From DATBGO01 sp050011895 (GTDB lineage: Bacteria > Actinomycetota > Actinomycetes > Streptosporangiales > Streptosporangiaceae): 64,000 bases of DNA. The notes under the pieces were generated by a model that ran no database searches, was not told the origin of the DNA, and saw only the letters and a program-made list of their open reading frames with translations. Shown here piece by piece: positions 61,435-64,000 of this stretch. The stretch lies in assembly GCA_050011895.1 (NCBI GenBank), contig JBEKIF010000005.1:1-64000 (forward strand). Reading direction: 5' to 3'. The number at the start of each line of letters is the position of its first letter. Position 1 is the stretch's first letter. The translations under genes were made by a program, and so were the position numbers.

Positions 61435-62376
61435 TTAGCCGCCGGGCGGGAGCGTAGCCCTGTTCAGCACGTCGCTGTCCGACGCCGAGCAGCCCGTTCC
61501 CACCACCCAGGCCTCTTTCGGGCGCTGCTCGTTGACCGCCGTCACGATCACGGCGGCGGGCGTGGACTGGTAGCTCGCGACGTCGACGAGCAGCACCATG
61601 GCGCCCGCGGAGACCCGGGAGACGCATCCTTCGAGGGCGCCGACACTGAAGCCGCCGATCCGCGATGACCGGCCGCTGCCCGCCTTGGGGCTGAGATTCG
61701 CCGTAGCCAGCGGGGCGGCCTTGGCCGGGCTTGACGACGCCGGTGTGCGATGGTCGGTCAGCGTCGTGTTGACCTGCGCCGCGAGCTTGGCCGGGAGGTA
61801 GTTCTTGTCGCTCGCCACCGGGGTGAACTCAGTCGTCTTGCCAGCCCGCTGATATTCAAGCTGCTGACCCGTTCCGCGGACCGCCGGGGCGGCCGGCACG
61901 TTGGCGCCGGCAGCGGTCCGATGCGCTGCGCCCGACGGCACCGCTGCGGAGCTGGCGCTGGTGCCCCCGCCGCCCTGGCCCTGGACGATCAGGTACGTGC
62001 CGCCACCGGCGACGACCACGGCCGCCGCGGCGGCGGCCGCCCATCCGGCAGCCCGCGCTGACATCCCGGGCAGCCGCGGCCAGGACCAGCCGCCGGCGCG
62101 GCGTTCCGGCTGCGCGCTGTCAGGTCCGGCATCGAGGCTGGCCCGCCTGGCGGATTCCGTGCTCAGCGCGGCCTGGATCCTGGCGGTGAGATGTTCAGGC
62201 ATCGGCGGCGCCTCGGTGCTGGCGAGCAGCGCAGGTACCCGGGCGAGATCCTCGCGCACCCTGGCACAGCGGCGGCAGCCGGCCAGGTGGGAGCCGATCC
62301 GCGCGGCCTTGCGCGCCCTGATGTCACCCTCGCTGAACCTGGCGATCTCCGCAGCGCTGACGTGGCGCTTGATCAC
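61435..62376 (-). CDS. Anti-sigma factor with zinc-finger domain and extracytoplasmic sensor
   Basis: The 313-aa protein has an N-terminal ZAS-like motif (HLAGCRRCARV, about residues 29-39, giving the HxxxCxxC spacing) that binds the partner sigma factor. A membrane helix (AAGWAAAAAAAVVVAGGG, about 108-128) leads to a secreted Ala/Gly/Ser-rich region with a small folded domain (GFSVGALEGCVSRVSAGAMV). It overlaps the sigM stop by 4 bases, so the pair is coupled. It probably keeps SigM inactive until a redox or envelope signal. Confidence 0.9.
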   Translation of the reverse strand: MIKRHVSAAEIARFSEGDIRARKAARIGSHLAGCRRCARVREDLARVPALLASTEAPPMPEHLTARIQAALSTESARRASLDAGPDSAQPERRAGGWSWPRLPGMSARAAGWAAAAAAAVVVAGGGTYLIVQGQGGGGTSASSAAVPSGAAHRTAAGANVPAAPAVRGTGQQLEYQRAGKTTEFTPVASDKNYLPAKLAAQVNTTLTDHRTPASSSPAKAAPLATANLSPKAGSGRSSRIGGFSVGALEGCVSRVSAGAMVLLVDVASYQSTPAAVIVTAVNEQRPKEAWVVGTGCSASDSDVLNRATLPPGG

Positions 62377-63017
62377 GACGGATCACCCCCTTCCCGTCCA
62401 GGTAGGACGTTCTCCGCAGCTGATCGGTTCCGCCGGGCCCGGCCAGGGCCAGGGGGCTCGCCAGGGGCCTTCCGCAGGTGCGCGAGGCGGGGCAGCAGCC
62501 GGGCCCGGCCGCGCGCGCACCGGCTCTTCACGGTGCCCTGAGACACGCCCAGGATCTCCGCCGCGTCTGCCACCGGGTAGCCGAGCATGTCGACGAGGAC
62601 CAGCGCGGCCTGCTGGTCGTGCGGCAGCCTGCGCAGCTCGGCCGTCACGTCAAGCGAGGTATCGGTAGCGGAGGAGGGGTCAGGCCGGGCACGTCCAGCC
62701 GCGAGACCGTCAAGGACGCGCTCATCGGCTGAACTCGTCACCGGGTGGGCCGCCATGCGCCGCAGCCGGTCGAGGCTGGCGTTGATCACGATCCGGTGCA
62801 GCCAGGTGGTGACGGCGGAATCGCCGCGGAAGCTGCCGGCCCGGCGGAATGCCGAGATCATCGCGTCCTGCAGGGCGTCGGCCGCCTCTTCAGGATCGCC
62901 CAGGGTCCGTACCGCCACTGCCCACAGCCGGTCACGATGACGGAGGAAAAGCTCGCCGAAGGCGTCCGGGTCACCGTCGATGTGCCTGCGCAGCAGCTCC
63001 GCGTCGGGCGGTTGCAC
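62373..63017 (-). CDS. sigM: ECF sigma factor SigM-like
   Basis: The 214-aa sigma factor has region 2 (FGELFLRHRDRLWAVAVRTL, then DALQDAMISAFRRAGSFRG, about residues 20-75) and region 4 (LPHDQQAALVLVDMLGYPVA and the helix-turn-helix AAEILGVSQGTVKSRCARG, about 135-185). The gene order sigM, anti-sigma, trxB, trxA near the origin is the actinobacterial SigM arrangement, linked to thiol and envelope stress. The GTG start is at 63017. Confidence 0.93.
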   Translation of the reverse strand: MQPPDAELLRRHIDGDPDAFGELFLRHRDRLWAVAVRTLGDPEEAADALQDAMISAFRRAGSFRGDSAVTTWLHRIVINASLDRLRRMAAHPVTSSADERVLDGLAAGRARPDPSSATDTSLDVTAELRRLPHDQQAALVLVDMLGYPVADAAEILGVSQGTVKSRCARGRARLLPRLAHLRKAPGEPPGPGRARRNRSAAENVLPGREGGDPS

Positions 63018-63209
63018 GTCCGCGGGCTCGCGTGGCTCGGGCAGCGGCCGGCGGCCAGCGGGTACGCCCGGCTCGTGATGCTCCGTGGCCGTCCTCCCGT
63101 CAGGCTCCGCGCTGGTGCCGGGGACCTGCGCCCGGCCATCCCTCCGCGCGCCTGGCTGGCCCAGCCGCCGATGCCGCGCGATCGCGCACGCCTGAACCGG
63201 CCACCGGGT

Positions 63210-64000
63210 TCAGCCCGAGCCCCGCAGGACGATGTTGAAGATCTCGGCCATGTAATGGCCATCGCTGGGCGGCAGCCTGGTGAACCAGATCAGGACATAC
63301 CGGCCGGTGGCCGCGCTGTGCACGGGGAAGGCGCGTGCGCCTCCCACGTCGGCTGCCGTGGCTACGGTGGTCAGGTCGCGGACTGTCGCCGGGTCACGCA
63401 CATCGGTGTTCCCGATCTCGATCCGCACGTCGGCGCCAGCGGCCGGGCCGAACTGGATCTGCACCGAAGCCAGCCGGACCTGCTTGCCCATGTCCAGCAT
63501 CAGGCCGCTGCCCGGCTTGAGCCCGCCGAACACAGGGCTGAAGTAGTACTGGGAAGTCCAGGCGGTGGCCGGATCGCCGTCGATCGCGTTGGCTGCGGAC
63601 TGAGTGTTCTCGTCCCCGGTGTCCGTGAGGTTGTACGCATCGAACCCTTGAGCGCTCAGCGGGGTGAGCAGCGTAACCGCCGGGGCCGGTGGCTTGGTCG
63701 TGGTCGTCTTGCTCGCGGCGGCAGGGGCCGGATGCTTCCTGAGCTGAAACGCGGCAGCCACCACGCCCACCATGACCAGCAGCACAAGCACGGCTACCAC
63801 GCCTGCCCTGATCCGCACGGCGGCCAGGCGCCGGCCGCCGGCCCGATCAGGCCGCGACCGCTGCGGCGGGCGGTTCTGATGTCCCTGTCCGGACCAGTAG
63901 TCGTGCTCGGCGACTGGGCGACGGCTCTCGCGCGGGGCGGCGGGCCTGGCCGCCGACGCCGCGAGAAGCTGAGGCAGCGGCGCGGGCGGGATCGCTGCTG
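63210..64000 (-). CDS. Membrane protein with extracytoplasmic discoidin-like domain, 5' end missing (pseudokinase-family type)
   Basis: The minus-strand frame stays open to the window edge, so the N-terminus is cut. The visible part has a Pro/Arg-rich cytosolic stretch (VAEHDYWSGQGHQNRPP), one membrane helix (AGVVAVLVLLVMVGVVAAAF) and a Thr/Ala/Pro spacer. A folded domain follows: NAIDGDPATAWTSQYYFSP, GLMLDMGKQVRLASVQIQFG, RYVLIWFTRLP. This resembles the extracytoplasmic end of the MviN-associated pseudokinases that regulate peptidoglycan synthesis. In actinobacteria such a gene lies between murJ and sigM, which fits here. The kinase-like part would lie outside the window. Confidence 0.75.
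   Translation of the reverse strand, partial: AAIPPAPLPQLLAASAARPAAPRESRRPVAEHDYWSGQGHQNRPPQRSRPDRAGGRRLAAVRIRAGVVAVLVLLVMVGVVAAAFQLRKHPAPAAASKTTTTKPPAPAVTLLTPLSAQGFDAYNLTDTGDENTQSAANAIDGDPATAWTSQYYFSPVFGGLKPGSGLMLDMGKQVRLASVQIQFGPAAGADVRIEIGNTDVRDPATVRDLTTVATAADVGGARAFPVHSAATGRYVLIWFTRLPPSDGHYMAEIFNIVLRGSG

Overview
The window is 64 kb of very GC-rich DNA from an actinobacterial chromosome. It carries the replication-origin neighbourhood. The order on the right (gyrA, gyrB, dciA, recF, dnaN, dnaA, then rpmH, rnpA, yidD, yidC, jag, rsmG, parA, parB, trxA, trxB, anti-sigma, sigM) is the classic actinobacterial oriC layout. Leaderless or GTG starts, a DLW-39 protein, a DUF3566 protein and form I CO dehydrogenase genes also fit an aerobic actinomycete. 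The genus cannot be fixed from the sequence alone.

Layout. (1) 0-4.4 kb: an accessory region with a DUF1203 protein, a PLP-dependent decarboxylase, the decayed tail of a plasmid-type replication initiator and a RibD/DHFR-like reductase. (2) 4.49-8.98 kb: a decayed integrated element bounded by a 43-bp direct repeat of the 3' part of tRNA-Ala(TGC). It holds an ECF sigma/anti-sigma pair, a second pair collapsed into a remnant, a helix-turn-helix gene and the C-terminal piece of a tyrosine integrase. (3) 9-12 kb: a HAD-fold protein that has lost its catalytic aspartates, DLW-39 and an ABC-F ATPase. (4) 12-32.7 kb: a carbon monoxide oxidation island bracketed by two inverted copies of a 74/75-bp palindromic repeat. 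It holds two complete form I CO dehydrogenases. One is an operon coxM-S-L-D-E on the minus strand. A LysR gene is divergent from it and is followed on the plus strand by coxM-S-L, an XdhC-YHS fusion, coxG and five consecutive small single-pass membrane proteins. A second coxD-coxE pair with three small unknown proteins lies on the minus strand. (5) 32.7-33.7 kb: a proline iminopeptidase. (6) 34.14-39.64 kb: a second decayed element in tRNA-Ile(GAT), marked by a 46-bp direct repeat. It has a frameshifted FUSC transporter, a potassium channel, small element-type proteins and a truncated integrase. (7) 39.7-64 kb: the conserved oriC, division and redox block, cut at the right end inside a membrane protein with an extracytoplasmic discoidin-like domain.

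How it works together. The CO cluster would oxidise CO and feed electrons to the respiratory quinone pool. CoxM (FAD), CoxS (2 x 2Fe-2S) and CoxL (Mo-Cu) make the enzyme. CoxD, CoxE and XdhC/CoxF mature the active site, and CoxG links it to the membrane. The five-gene run of small membrane proteins directly behind coxG is the most intriguing unexplained module. The origin block couples initiation (DnaA, DnaN, RecF, gyrase, DciA), protein secretion (YidC, YidD, Jag) and chromosome segregation (ParA, ParB and parS sites). Several short in-frame or intergenic tandem repeats occur through the window.
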